Source: Naganishia liquefaciens
Lineage: Eukaryota; Basidiomycota; Tremellomycetes; Filobasidiales; Filobasidiaceae
NCBI GenBank assembly: GCA_013423385.1
Contig: BLZA01000043.1
Location: 1-64,000, forward strand
DNA length: 64,000 nt
Direction of reading: 5' to 3'
The notes under the pieces are model-generated. The model did no database searches and had not been told where the DNA came from. It was given only the letters and a program-made list of their open reading frames with translations. Below, in pieces: positions 46,589 to 58,955 of this stretch. A program made the translations under genes and the position numbers. Each line of letters begins with the position of its first letter. Positions within the stretch are counted from its first letter, which is position 1.

Positions 46589-49500
46589 TTAACTGAAGAA
46601 GCTCCATTCTTCTTCCACATAACGCACCATGTACTCCTCCACAGCGCCGCAGTCATCCATCTGGAGACCGGCAGCTGCTTCGCCTTGAGGCTGAACCCCC
46701 GGGTCTACCTGCCCGTGGCTGTCATTCTGCGCAAAGTCCGTCGCAAAATCGGAATCCTCCAGCTCAAGCTCCTTGGCGGCCTCCCGACCTGCTTCCATAT
46801 CCTCTGTATCTTGCGCTTGTTCGAAAGCAATCTGTATTTCTCGTTCGTCGACCGTCACAACACTATCCGCTCTCGAGCGAGGGTCTGGATTCTCGAGATC
46901 TGGCTGTGGGCCGTCTTGTGCCCGGGATTGATCAACGTCCTCGCCGAGCATTTCGCGAAGATCGTTCCGGCTCCTGAGCTTCTTGCCGGCCAGGTAATCC
47001 GTGGTAAAATCGCCTGCTTGCATCACCACGTCGTCCAACAGTCGCTTCTGATTCGCCTTTTTCAACATGTTCTCCTCGACTGTGTGACGTGTGACGAGGC
47101 GGTAAATGTGTACTTCCCGTGTCTGTCCGATACGATGCGCTCTGTCCATCGCTTGCTTGTCCATGGCAGGATTGAACTCGTTGTCGTAAAAAATGACGGT
47201 ATCTGCGCCGGTCAAGTTGATGCCAACCCCGCCGGAACGTGTGGATGCGATAAAGGCAAAGATGCGAGGATTGTTGTTAAAGCGCTCCGTAATCAGCAGT
47301 CTGTCCTCGACTTTTGTGCTGCCGTCCAACCGGGAGTATCGATATCCGGCGTGACTTAGAAAGGTCTCGAGGATATCAAGCATCTTGGTCATCTGGGTAA
47401 AGATCAAGACTCGGTGGCCGCCGGCTCGCAAAGTCTTGAGCATCTCGGCTAACGTCTGCAGTTTGCCACAATCGTACTGCAGAAGAGTCTTATCTGGGAA
47501 GGCAATCTGCAGCTTGACCGCGGCCGGGTGTAAGATGTCGGTCGCGGCTTGAAAGTCATGCGCTCGCACTCGTAGTTGTAACTCCTCTGACAAGACCATC
47601 GTCGGCTCGAAAGCAGTTGCTTTTGGAGGTATCACAGCAAATTGTCGTAGAAGAGGCCAAGTACGTGCAAGCCGCTGCGCGGGAGAAAGCACGATTCCAG
47701 GGGTCTCGTTGCCCGGTGCGGACTGGCCTGATACAATCCGTACCGCGCGCAGCATGTCATGACAAATGATAGGTCGAATGCTGCACCTCTGTCGGTTAAT
47801 GTCTCTGATTCGTTGCCAGCGAGTCCGGACAGCCAAACCTTTCTGGTAGGCCTGATATACCTTCCAGCCTTCCATTGTTCGGGTGTCTTTGACAGGAATC
47901 TTCCTCTTGACTGTAATCTCTCCTTGCAGCAATTTGGTGGTAGCGTCGAGGCGTGCCCTCGCTGAGGCTTCCATGCGAGTTGATGAGCCAGAACCGTGAT
48001 GCTCGAATTCGAATTCATTCAGCTGCAATGTGTCCAATGGAACAGGTCTAGCGATCTTGCAAGCGATGAAAGCATCGCGAAAGGCTGAGACAACGCTCTT
48101 TTGCATCGCGAATGACGTGGCGATGGGCCGTACTTCGAACAAGTCAGGATGATTGCAGACCTTACGAAGCTGCATCAAGCAATTGGCGATTCCAAGATAG
48201 CCGCCGTTGACCAAGTTGTGACGGGTAGATGATCGTGACATGAACTCATCGTAGAGGTATTGCTGGCGCTTCGACAAATTGCAATATACAGTGTGCTCGA
48301 CTTTGGCGGGAAGTTGTTTCTCTACTTCAGCCTTCAGGCGACGAAGGATGAATGGACGAAGGATCAGGTGCAGTCGATTAACAGTTTCTCGGGCCTCGGC
48401 TGAGATACCGTCTCCCGATTCGACGGCCTTCTCCATCGGGTCTATTTCAGTTGATCAGAAACAGATCAAATGTTCCGGTCGATGTACTTACTAGAAAACC
48501 AATCACTAAATTCCCTGTGATCGGCAAATTCTTTGCCCTCATATGCAGCTGACAGTCCCGCCGGCATCAGAAAATACATCAGACTCCACAGCTCCATCAG
48601 ATTATTCTGTAGTGGCGTCCCCGTAAGTAACAATCTTCGCTCGCTCTTGAAGCCTAGTAACGTTTGCCAACGCTGAGAGCGAAAATTCTTGATATTATGG
48701 GCCTCGTCGAGGACAAGATACTGCCAGTGTCGACGCCGAAAGATCGCTTGATCAGCGATGGCGATCTGATAAGATGTGATGCAGACTTGAAATGCATCTG
48801 GAGCAAACCATCCCTTTCTTCGTTCCTTGCGTTCTTGCTGACTGCCAAAGTACGCCAATACTTTGAAGCCTGGAAGAAATTTCTTAAATTCCATTTCCCA
48901 GTTGAGAATGACACTGGTCGGAACGATAATGAGATGGGGACCCCATTCCTGCTGATCGCAAGCAAGATGCGCTAGGAGAGCGATCGTCTGCAGCGTTTTG
49001 CCTAGACCCATCTCGTCCGCGAGGATTGCATTCGTCTTTTCTCGGTACAGTCTCGCAAGCCAGGACAAGCCTGTCCGCTGATACGGTCGAAGGTTTGCGC
49101 GAAGAAGACAGGGCAGGGCGACAGGCTGTTCCGCATCCGTGTCCGCATTCGTGTCCTGGTCTGATTCCGATTTTGAAGAGGATTCGCTGGGGGCGGCGAC
49201 AGACTCATCGATGTTCAGACGGTCCTCTTCATCATCACTGTCGGCAGAGCTGTGCGTTTCCGAGTTGAAGGCGCCAGAACCATGGTGCGTATTCTCACTG
49301 ACCGAGATGTCGTCCAACTTGTAATTGTATCGGGCAAGCAACTCTTCTATCGGCAGCTCCGCATCCTCTAGCAATCCCGCATCCTCGTCGTCGCTGTCGA
49401 CCATCTGCTTGTGTTGCAACAACATTTCCTCATCAAATCTGCGGTCCTGTTCCTCCTCTTCTGCGGTGATCTCGAAGGTCGATTCGATTGCTTGCTGATT

Positions 49501-52500
49501 TGTTTCAGGTGGCGGGTCGACCAGAGACACGGAAAGCGTTTGTACCGTCTGCGCGGGCAATGCATCCCCGGATATCTCTGAAGGTACTTGGGTAGCAATC
49601 AGGCAGTCGGGCTGGTCGGAATTCACAGGAGTATGCTCAGACATTAGCAATAATGTATGATCAACCTGCACGGCGGTTACCTCCCAAGCCGAGCGATACG
49701 ACTTTTTCTCGGCATCCGATAGTATCGGAATATCAACGAAAGCTCGATTCCAATCCCACGACTCTTGCGAAGGTGATCGGCAATTGCCGCTGGTCGGAAA
49801 CTGGATGCTCCACGACGACCGTTCATGTACTTTTGTAGCCTCCTCTTCCTTGACACATAGCTCGGCGGTGGCTTCGTTTTCCGCATCGTTGACGCGATCG
49901 GCAACGTTGGCAGCACGATCCTCCAAGGCAGCAGATATTTGGCGAGAAAGATGGTCTGGCCTTGAAGCTATACTGTAGTCATTCAGCTGCCGTCGGTTGG
50001 AACGCCCGGTAGGACTCACACATGGGTTCCTCGGACGTTTCCCGCCTGGGATTCTCTTTGATTCTTTTCCGACGTGCACGATTTCTCAGCATTTTTTCGC
50101 TTCGCTCCAAGATCTTGTTCATATTCTCGCGTCCAATTCTTTCCTGCTCGGCTTTGGCGGCTGCTTCCTTTCTGAGGCGAACATACTGGGCGTCCGATCT
50201 CAGTACGCACATATGAGAAAAAAGAGCAGAGACTTACCTGGGCGGCTTCCTTCCACTTGAGCCTGACCATTTTCGCGACTTCTCGTCCGAGAGCCCTTCT
50301 TTTACGCTCCATATTGGCGTGAGGTGGTGCCAATACTTTGGTAGAACCGCTAAAGTACCCTTGAATAGCCTTGGTGATCCTTTTGAGTTGTATTGCTTTT
50401 TGCTTGTCTTCTCGAAATACGTGCGCGCGAAACCGAAGTACGTCCTTGAGGAGAAGTGCATGTCGCGTCTGAGATTGAGCGGGACATGGTCCGGCCGCCT
50501 TGTCTTGTGCTGGAACCTGACTTGCCCTGGTCCGACCGAGTTCCTGCAGAGCCGCGACCTTTCTCATCAGCTCCACCCGATCGCGTGCCATTCGCTCAAG
50601 ATCCTCTTTTGACAGCTCCTCGCCATCCGCTTCGAGCATAACTGATGCCAGAATCCCGGCAGGAAACACAGAGGGAACATCGCAGCCTCTCGGAAAGGCT
50701 GTGGTTATCGGGGATGCGAAGATGACATGGGCAGCTGGCACTACAGGAGGCCGATGTGCGGGAAATTGTTCCGGGCAGGTATATCGCGGCCGAGGTGGCG
50801 TTTGTGGGGGGCTGTCGTTGACAAGTGGCAGTGACGTCGCTACACTGACGGGTTGAGGCGATGAGCGTGAAGTCGTTTCTGAAGCCACGAGGGGGGCATC
50901 GACCGAGACGGTTTCCGGCAGAGGTATATCCCCTTCTTGAAAAGGCGTTCTCGCTAAATGGACAGACTCTACCAAAGGGCTTTCCATCAAGCCAGGTGTC
51001 TCTGGTCGAGGAGGAGCTTCCGCCGAAGGCTGAATTTCCGCTGGACGAGGGGCCGTCGATGAGTGCGGAGGAGTTACGGGAGAAGGGATCGCCACCGGCC
51101 GAGCAGTCTCCGCCTGTTGAGGAACCACTGGAGCGTGCAGTGTCTCACGTGCCATCTCCGCAAGCCGATCCGCATTCATGCCATGCAGGTCCTGAAAGAA
51201 TTCCATATCAAGCATCATCTCATCCTCGCCACCTGCCGGTACTTCAGTGCGTTGTTTCTTGGTTGATCGTTCTTCCTTTAAGGGTCGACTGGAGGCGCGC
51301 ACTAGTCGAGGACCCGATAAAGGTGGAAACGGGTCTTGCGCGGCTATTGACGGTGACGGGCTCTGGGTGACTGGTTGCGGACTCGGCTCATAGGCAGGTG
51401 ATATCTGCCGGGGGCCTAAGTCCATCCGGAGAAATGTTTCCTCAGGCATCGGCGGCAACGGTTCTTCCGAGGCTGTCGTGGATGTGGCCTCGACCGGTGT
51501 TGGCGGCATCGTTTCCAGCGCGATCGGCGCCGACCTGGGTCGATTTGGCGGGGCGGTTACTGATCTGCTCGGCGCTCGTGAGCCGAAATCACGCACGACC
51601 TCTTTGCCCTTGCTGATCCTTCGTCCCCCTATCCCCATGTGCACCTCCTTCCCCATCTCGTGGTCTGATTCCTCTTTGATGATCCGCAACTCGGGCGGAA
51701 TTCCCAACAAGACCTCGAGCGGCAATTGATTCAGCTGTTGTTCTATTTTCCGACGCGTCGTTCGTCTGGAGAGACCAGCGTCTTCGGCTGCTTGGTATTC
51801 CGCATATGGGTTCGAGGTGATGTACTTGTTGACCAAGTCGTATTGTGCTTTGTACTGCCGAGGCGTCAGCATCGGACGCAGGACTGTTTCTCGAGACTCA
51901 CGTCACTCCACACTTTACTCGTCTCTTTTTTGGCCTCTGCCGGATCATATCCAACAACCATTGTCTTGAAGTTGAACAAGTGAAACATTTCCCGTACGAG
52001 CGTATCATGCGCATCGATCAGTTTCTTCATCTCTGCTTGCTTCTCCGCAAGCCGCAAAGCCTTCATCGACGGCGGCCCGTAGACCTGTCTCCTGCTCTTT
52101 ACTGGCGGAGGCGGCGTCGTTTCCAAAGACGGAGAGAAATCTTGGCGTGGAGACGAAATAGGCGGCGGTGGAAGTCGTTGTGAAGCTGGCCGTGACGGCA
52201 TCGAGGATCGCCGCTCACCGAGGGGTCGTGGTGGTGAGGGCGACGCCGCGGCGTTTCGCACCTCTGCGCGTCCAGCCGGGACTTTTCCCGCTACGGCTTT
52301 GGACCGCGGTCGGCGGAGAGGTTTCCGCGATTCCGCTCTTTGGCGAGGCGGATTGTGAGTCGGCGGTTCGTCTTCGCTCTCTTCCTGCTCGTCAAAGCCA
52401 CCATCCCCATCGTTCAACCGCACAGGAAGCGGCTCTCTCAGTAACGGAAGAGACGTCTCCTCTGCCTCCATGCCCAACTGATATCCATCCTCACTCTCCA

Positions 52501-54210
52501 ATTCGTCCTCCTCGGATCCCTCAGTCTCGTCTTCTTGCTCTTCCCGCTCTGCAGCCATCGCAATTTTGCGCCACCTGTTCAGCCCCGGTATTGGTCCCTC
52601 CACATGCCTAGACGGCGGTGCAACGACCGCTCCACCCTTCTTCGCATGTACCCGCTTGAGAAACGCCCCGAAATCCTTCTTTGGGGGTAAGCGATCTCTT
52701 GACGGGGCTGTCGGTCTAGCCTGGGGCGCAAGAATTGGCGGCGGCGGAGGTTCATCATAGTCTGGTTCGTCGTACTCTGGATCCGACTCCGATGATGGCA
52801 TTCTCTCGACGCGTGGCCTTCTTCGATCCGTGTCGACTTGTACTTCTTTCCGACGCGCTTGAGCAAGAGGAGATGCCTCTCTCCTCGCCTCCAGCCTCCG
52901 TGGCTTCGCCTTGGGCCGGGGAAGCCGCTGCACCGATTTCTCTTCCATCGATTCGGCCATCGACTCATCCCTCGCAGGATCAGGCCTCCGTGGTTTCGGC
53001 TTTGGACGCGGCAGCCGGGTCGTTGTAGTTGTCGATGACTCCGCCAGGACCCGTCGAGACAGAGGCGGAGAAGCTGATCTCGTCGAATCAACGCGCCGAT
53101 GAGAGTCCTTTTGCGTATTCCTTGCCGGCGGTGACACCGAATCGCGGTCCTCCCTGAGCCGAACCCTGCGCGAGACATCAGGCAACACATTTCTCGGCTC
53201 GTGAACGGCCCGATGCGGTGTTTTCCTCCTCGCAGGACGGTCATCTGCCGAGTCGTCTGATGCATCGCGCCTTCGTCGTACCTTTGGCCGCATCGGTCGT
53301 TCGTCGGAAAAATCCGACTCGTCACGCCGGCGTATTGGCTTGACCCTTACGGGCCTCTCATCCGTGGCAAAGTCGGTTGCGTCGCCACGGTGGTGATGCC
53401 TGGGAACCTTTGTTTGCACAGGCGATGTCCATTTCCCTTGCTGCGGGTGTCCATTCCGACTGGGGCCGTCCATCCTTTCGCGACCCTCGACCTCCCTCCC
53501 ATCCGATGCTTCCCTCGATGGAAACGCCCTCACTCCATTCCTCCCTACCAAGCCCATCTCCCTTCGACCCTCATCCCGCCGATCACCACTCTTCTTCCCC
53601 ATCCGACTCTCCACACCACTCAACGGCGCATACCCACTCTCCAGTATTCCCGCTCCGGTCTCCACCACCTGTCGAACGGGACGTGATTTCGAGGAAAGGT
53701 CAAAGATGACGGGTTGACGGGCGTCGGAGAGGCGGTATTTCGGCGGGAGGGTACGGTGCGGAACGGTGTGGAGTGGACGGGCAGGTGAGGGATGAGAGGA
53801 AGGACCAGCGGCGAGAGAATCATTTGATGGGACGATTCGCGATGTTGCCTCATTGGATGGGATAATTCTCGATGTTGTGGATGGTCCAGGAACCGGACGT
53901 CCGTTCCCCTGCGTCGGTTTCTGTTGCCGTGGGCATCAGCCTCTCATTAGCGATTACCTGCAGAAAGGAACAAGAAGAACCGGGAAATGATACGCACCGA
54001 GATCCCCCTCGGCGTTTCCTCGATCAACTCTATCGACGGCGACCTCGCCACCTGCCTCGACCTCCCCACGGGATTCCCCTTCTCCCCACCTCCTATCGCA
54101 TCCTCCCCATCGCCCGACCTCGACTGCTCGCGCGGCGGCGGCCGCGACCACAGGGGCTCATGTGGAGTTGGCCGCCGTTCTGCGTCTACGGGACGCACGG
54201 AGGTGTCCAT
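46589..54210 (-). CDS. SWR1: Swr1, ATPase of the SWR1 H2A.Z-exchange complex
   Basis: Six exons (54210-53998, 53920-51902, 51854-50238, 50185-50020, 49967-48492, 48441-46589) are all in phase and encode about 2,447 residues. The Swr1 N-terminal block HDTLVREMFHLFNFKTMVVG and an HSA region (REVAKMVRLKWKEAAQ) precede the SNF2 core: NAILADEMGLGKTLQTIALL (Walker A), LVLDEAHNIKNF (DEAH), LLLTGTPLQNNLMELWSLMYF, a WFSNPMEK block, a family insert, and AMDRAHRIGQTREVHIYRLV (motif VI). The C-terminus YMVRYVEEEWSFFS is typical. It replaces H2A with H2A.Z in nucleosomes. The first ~800 residues are disordered and repetitive (e.g. two RLPRPKxKPRR blocks). Confidence 0.95.
53808..53880 (-). repeat. 30-bp tandem repeat inside SWR1 exon 2
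   Basis: Two in-frame 30-bp copies encode TSRIIPSNEA and TSRIVPSNDS near the start of exon 2. Being a multiple of three, the repeat keeps the frame. Confidence 0.75.
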
Positions 54211-54852
54211 GATCGCTTGCAAGGGCACTCGTGGCGAGGAGATGGACGGAGGAGGTCGATGGATGATGATGAAGAGGATGAATCGACGGTGAATTGACGC
54301 GGGCGGACAAAGTAAACAATCGAGCGGGAGAGCGCGCGGCGGGGAGAATTATCGCGCGGATGAGAGGGCGACAAGGTGGTCGAGGGCAGGGTTGGGCGGT
54401 TTGGATTTGCTTCTGGGTATAGAGAGGACATGATCACAGCACAACATTGTCTACAAACCCATAGGAGAGGTCGGTAGCCCGGCAGAAAGCTAAAGGAATG
54501 GAATAGCGATACCGGCACGGGTTTTACGCACAAACGAGGCCTCGGCAAACTATTGTCATGGTCCAATGTTGGTTTTTCGCACTCTTCCCAAGCAACGCCA
54601 GAGCTTGGGCACAATGTCATGGCATTCGAAAGCGTTTATATTATTGCTCTCAGACTCTGGTGTTATACATAGCATGATGGTATTAGACAAAGAGGCATCG
54701 CTGACACTGGATAGCCTCATTTGGCGCGCATCAGCTTACCCGCGCTGCCCCGCTCATTTCGTCAAAGTAAACAAACAAACCACCCATTCATCACCTCGAC
54801 CTTTGATTCCTTCCCTCCCACCATTGCCTTCTATCCACCAGCCACACCCACC
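54211..54852. promoter_or_regulatory. Divergent promoter region of SWR1 and DAM1
   Basis: 642 bp separate the two starts. A CT/CA-rich leader precedes the DAM1 ATG, with ACCC ACC ATG as start context. No specific factor site is claimed. Confidence 0.45.
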
Positions 54853-57800
54853 ATGCCATCCAAACCCCACCCACTCCGCCGCATCTCGACAAACTCACTC
54901 ACATCCCTCGCCCGATCCCAACAAGACGCCTCGGCCGCCTCACCCTCGGGTCTCGCATTCCTCGCGCCGGCACTGCAGGATCTCGTCGACGAGTCGGCGT
55001 CGCTCGTGCAGAATACGCGGAATTTGAATGCGCTGGATGAAGCGTTGGGGGTGTTTGCGGAAGGGTTTGGGGCGTACATGTATGCGTTGAGGATGGGCGC
55101 GTTTTGTGTGGATTGGAAGGAAGGGCCCGAGGAAGGGAGTTGGGGGAGAGGTGAGTCAGGCGAGCGATAGCCAGCGTTATCCCGAGCGACCGGAGGGAGC
55201 GAGATTACTCTCGAGCAAAGTGGGAAGTCCTCCGAGTCACCGGATGGAGCGAGAATCCCTGTCTCGTCAAGCCAAGCGAGAATCCCCTCGGATGACGGAA
55301 GGGAGCGAGAACACCTTTCTCGTCGAGCGAAGCCAGGATAGCAGTTGCTGCAGGCAAGGAATCCTTCGTCGCCCTCCTGCTTTCTTCGAGCGAAGCAAGA
55401 TCGTCTCTTTCGTCGAGCGAAGCGAGATTACCTCTCTTGTGGAGCGAAACGGGGAATCCTGTCTCGTTCACCGCAGGCGAGAATACCCTTGAGCGAAGCG
55501 AGGATACCTCTCGCGTCGAGCGTCAGCGAGGATACCTCTCTCGTCGAGCGTCAGCGAGGATAGAAGGCGTCGCAAGCGCGGATTTATCGAGCGAGGCCGA
55601 CATCCACGTCTGGTCGAGCGGACCGGAGGTAGAAGGCGCCGCAAACAAGGCATCCCTGCAGAATGTCGTAGAACGGCCGAGCATCGCCGTTCCGCCTGGC
55701 AAGGCGAAATTTGGACGCGCCGCTGGCGAGAACGTTTTTCCCGTGAAGCGAGAATCCCTGCTTCGTCCAACGTCCGCGAAAGTACCACCGCCGCAGATAC
55801 GAGTTCGTCGTGGGACGGACAAGCTTTTCTTTTCGACGAGCGCAGCGAGAACCCAGTGCGCCGCGTACGAGGAATCGCAAAGGCGTCAAAGGACGGTCAA
55901 ATTCTCCTTTTTGCGCAAGCGTACCTGCCATCACGGCCTTCCGAGCCATGGATTTTACAAGATTTGCGAAATCCAATCTCCGCTCGACCCACATGGGAAT
56001 TAGCACAAGTGATGGCGACTGGGCGGGGAAAGAGGACTCAACGCCCCTGCCGTCATGAACCTGCCAACACACGGCGGAAAGGGGGGTTGCGTAGCTCAAC
56101 CAAGCGGAAAATGAAACGCGGTATGAACAATGCTCTTCTCAAGGCCCGCACGAGGAACCGAATATTATTCCGCCATCAAGCTAGACAATCATCAGGGTGA
56201 CGCTGGAGGTCCGCAATGTCCGGTGTCCTTGAGGGCCACGCGAAAAAAGGGGCGCGCGGCGAGCAATCCGCAGGAATGCGAAACTCGAGGGTCCGTTCGA
56301 GATGGCCTCGCATGTCAGGCCCGACCTACTTTCGTCGATCCTCCAAAAAGAGACAGGCTTGGACGACAGGTCGACTCCGTCGTGTCTCGCAACCCGCCTG
56401 CGAGAATCCCGAATTTCCACGTGCTTTGCCCTCGCTCCAAGCCTGCAAACCTGGACGACGTATCCTCCTTGAGCATCGGCGACACGGTCGAGCGAGATCA
56501 GCGCATACAGGCGCCGAAATCGCAAAGCAAACGACGTCGGGCCAAGATGTCCGCAAGACGTCAATCAGCGCCGTTGAGTGTCGATATCCGCAATCAAATG
56601 ACGCCTTGAATTCGTCGCGGATTTCAACGTGTCGACATTCCTTGCCAAACGGTGGGCGGACAGTGGCCTGATGGAGAAAGATCGTCGTTTTTTGCGGTAT
56701 ATCCAGCAGAACGATCCCGTCGGCTTGTTGGGCAAAGCGCGATAAGCCGGCTTTTCGCGATCACCTTGAGCAGAGACATGTGACGCTCGATGACGCGCTC
56801 CTATCGCCAAAAAACATGCGCAAGCCACGAGGACCGCAATTTGCTATGGCAGCGCGGGATATGTAGAGTCACAGCCGAGAAGTGTCGGTCAACTCGTTCC
56901 ACGTGTCGATCTCAGCTCTCCGCCTTCCGTCTTCGTTGAGGTGAAGACTCCGGTGCCGGTTCTTCGCACCGCGGTTTCAACGGCTACAGGTCCGGGCCTT
57001 CGTAGCAGATCTTGCTTGCCCCCGTTTCGCTCGGTTCTCGTCTATTGACTTTTTCAACGCGGCTCTCCTCGCTAAACACATAGAAAACCCATTGCTGATC
57101 GTCACATCTCACAGTCCCACCGCTAGCGGAACCCGAACAGCCGCCTCCAGAGATCCCAGAGGAACAATCGACAGCGCAATCAACACAGGTGCAGCCCCAG
57201 GACATGACATACTGCACTGTCCCCGACACAACTTCGACAGAGGCGGATACAACGATCATTCCTGGTCCTTCAGCTCGCGGCCGAGGAATACCACGCGGAA
57301 GAACGACAAGTACGCGCGGGCGTGTTGTTTCGGGGACGCGCGCGCCCGCGGCGACGGGTGAACAGGGTGTGCGGAAAAAGGCAACAATGGCGCCGGCGGA
57401 ACGTCGGAAGCGCGAGGTCCGTATGGCGTTTCCATTTGCAAACTCAAGCTGATCCCGGCACAGGCGGCGGTCAATGCGATTGTGGATACGCTGCCGATAG
57501 AATATCGCGGGTCCGATCCTGTACGTGACGAGTCGGTAGCCGGATGTCTTGCTGACTTGGAAAACTGCCAGATTGCCCGCCAAATGATGGAACGTGTCCT
57601 GGGTCATCTCATGGATAATCCTCAGGGTCAGCGCAGTACGTCTTATGGCTTTCTGCGGCTACCGTGGCGCTAATCGCGGTCAATCATACAGTGGCGGATA
57701 TTGTCAAGCTCCTCGGCTTGCCCCAGGCAAAAGTCAACAAGTGCTTGATAGCGTTGGTAGGCAAGAAGGCAGTGGATAAGACAGCTGTAGGAGTGAGTGC

Positions 57801-57873
57801 TTGCGGGTCAATTGCACCGCTTCTTGGCTAACTTGCTCAAACATAGGGCGTCGCGGTGTATACGCTATTGTAA
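54853..57873 (+). CDS. DAM1: DASH/Dam1 complex subunit Dam1, with a giant intron
   Basis: Exons 54853-55150, 57115-57416, 57464-57635, 57692-57792 and 57847-57873 join in phase to 299 residues. Exon 1 carries the Dam1 domain: FLAPALQDLVDESASLVQN, then LDEALGVFAEGFGAYMYAL and MGAFCVDW. The last three exons carry the conserved tail ERRKREAAVNAIVDTLPIEY, DIVKLLGLPQAKVNKCLIAL and VAVYTLL. Exon 2 is Pro/Thr/Arg-rich with RGRGIPRGR. Dam1 couples kinetochores to microtubule ends in the outer kinetochore ring. Intron 1 is 1,964 bp and filled with GAGCGAAGCGAG repeat and other unexplained DNA, while the other introns are 47-57 bp. Confidence 0.9.
55151..57114 (+). other. 1,964-bp first intron of DAM1
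   Basis: It runs from GTGAGT (55151) to CACAG (57114), and the flanking exons join in phase (99 codons plus one base, then two bases). The first ~450 bp are repeat; the rest holds only unsupported frames. About 35 times the usual intron length here. Confidence 0.8.
55165..55830 (+). repeat. GAGCGAAGCGAG-type dispersed minisatellite, copy B
   Basis: Tandem, drifted units of about 25-30 bp with the core CGTCGAGCGAAGCGAG(G/A)ATACC. Variants include GAGCGTCAGCGAGGAT and GCAGGCGAGAATACC. The densest part is 55300-55570, with sparse decayed units to about 55850. Same modules and strand relation as the copy at 26655-26960. Confidence 0.85.
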
Positions 57874-58955
57874 CAAGTAAATCGTATCAGATCTCTTGGC
57901 GTTTCTAGCTACAAACGCCCGGGCCCGGCGTTGAAGAGAGGTTTTCGGGGGCGCTAACCGAGACGGTGGATCGAGCTGGTGTTGACAGTGAGAACAAGCC
58001 CGAATCATGTGCCGTCATACCGCCTTTACCCCCTCGAATCAGCCTCTGATCCCTGCTGATGGCCGGACTCATGCTTGCTGCATGTTTATCTACGGTCGTT
58101 CGCCTAGACCGCCATCAATGAGTACACCGCAAGGGTGCACGGCCGACTCTGCTCTATTTCGCTATTTGACGTTGGCCAGGAATTTCGGCTGCGTCCACAG
58201 AATCCTTTAACGGCTGAAATCTTTGAGTGTGACAGAAGAGGCGATAGCAACGAATAACAGGCAGGATTACGCCCTGGCGTCAATACTTGGGGTTGAAAGG
58301 GCCGAAGTTGAATTCGAAGCAAAGAAGCTGTAGCACCCGGCACATCCTCTGGCGACTTCATCCTTCTCAAGCAAATAATCTTGGCGATGATCAGGAGTCG
58401 ATCCAGGAGCCTCTTAAAAACTCGCTCTAGTCTCCTCGTTCACATCCAGCTAGACCAATCCCCTACCACCACGAAGGCACTTGATTGACGGAATATCCTC
58501 AAGTCGTAGATATAACCCAGAAGCTCATGAACTTCCCATTTCTTTCCGTTCTGCACCTTTGCAGCATGAGTCCATCCTCTCTCCCGCGAACGATCAATGC
58601 AAATCCAAGCCTTGCAGCCGGTAGACTTCTACAAGATGGCAGCTGACAAGGGGCCGGATCGCGACTTTTGTAGCCCTCTTACGCATGAGAGGCGAGCTCT
58701 GGGAGTATTTCAGGTTGTAGCTCTAGCGGCAGGACTACAAGGTGTTTCGAAATGCGGCTGTAACTCAGCCTCTTTCAGCGTTGAGAGAGCTTGTGAAGAA
58801 GACTGGTGGGCGATACAAGTCGCGCCGTCCAGCCCAGTCAGCATCCCTCCCGGCCAGCAGCTAGCCTGCACCTCTGCTGCTTCCTACCAGGCTTGTAGGA
58901 CTGTAACAGGCTATTTGAGCATGCCGAGAGCCCGTTCATGCTTCTTTTCGCAATA
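57874..58955. other. Intergenic region between convergent DAM1 and ASA1
   Basis: About 1.1 kb. A + strand frame at 58597-58965 (122 residues) is open but has no family match and overlaps the ASA1 stop region; not called. No RNA gene or repeat recognised. Confidence 0.4.

Noticed and set aside
55150-57100. Long Arg/Ser-rich frames inside the DAM1 intron (e.g. 55437-56003)
   Set aside because: They are translations of the repeat and of GC-rich DNA. The frame-matched splice of DAM1 across the region is better supported.
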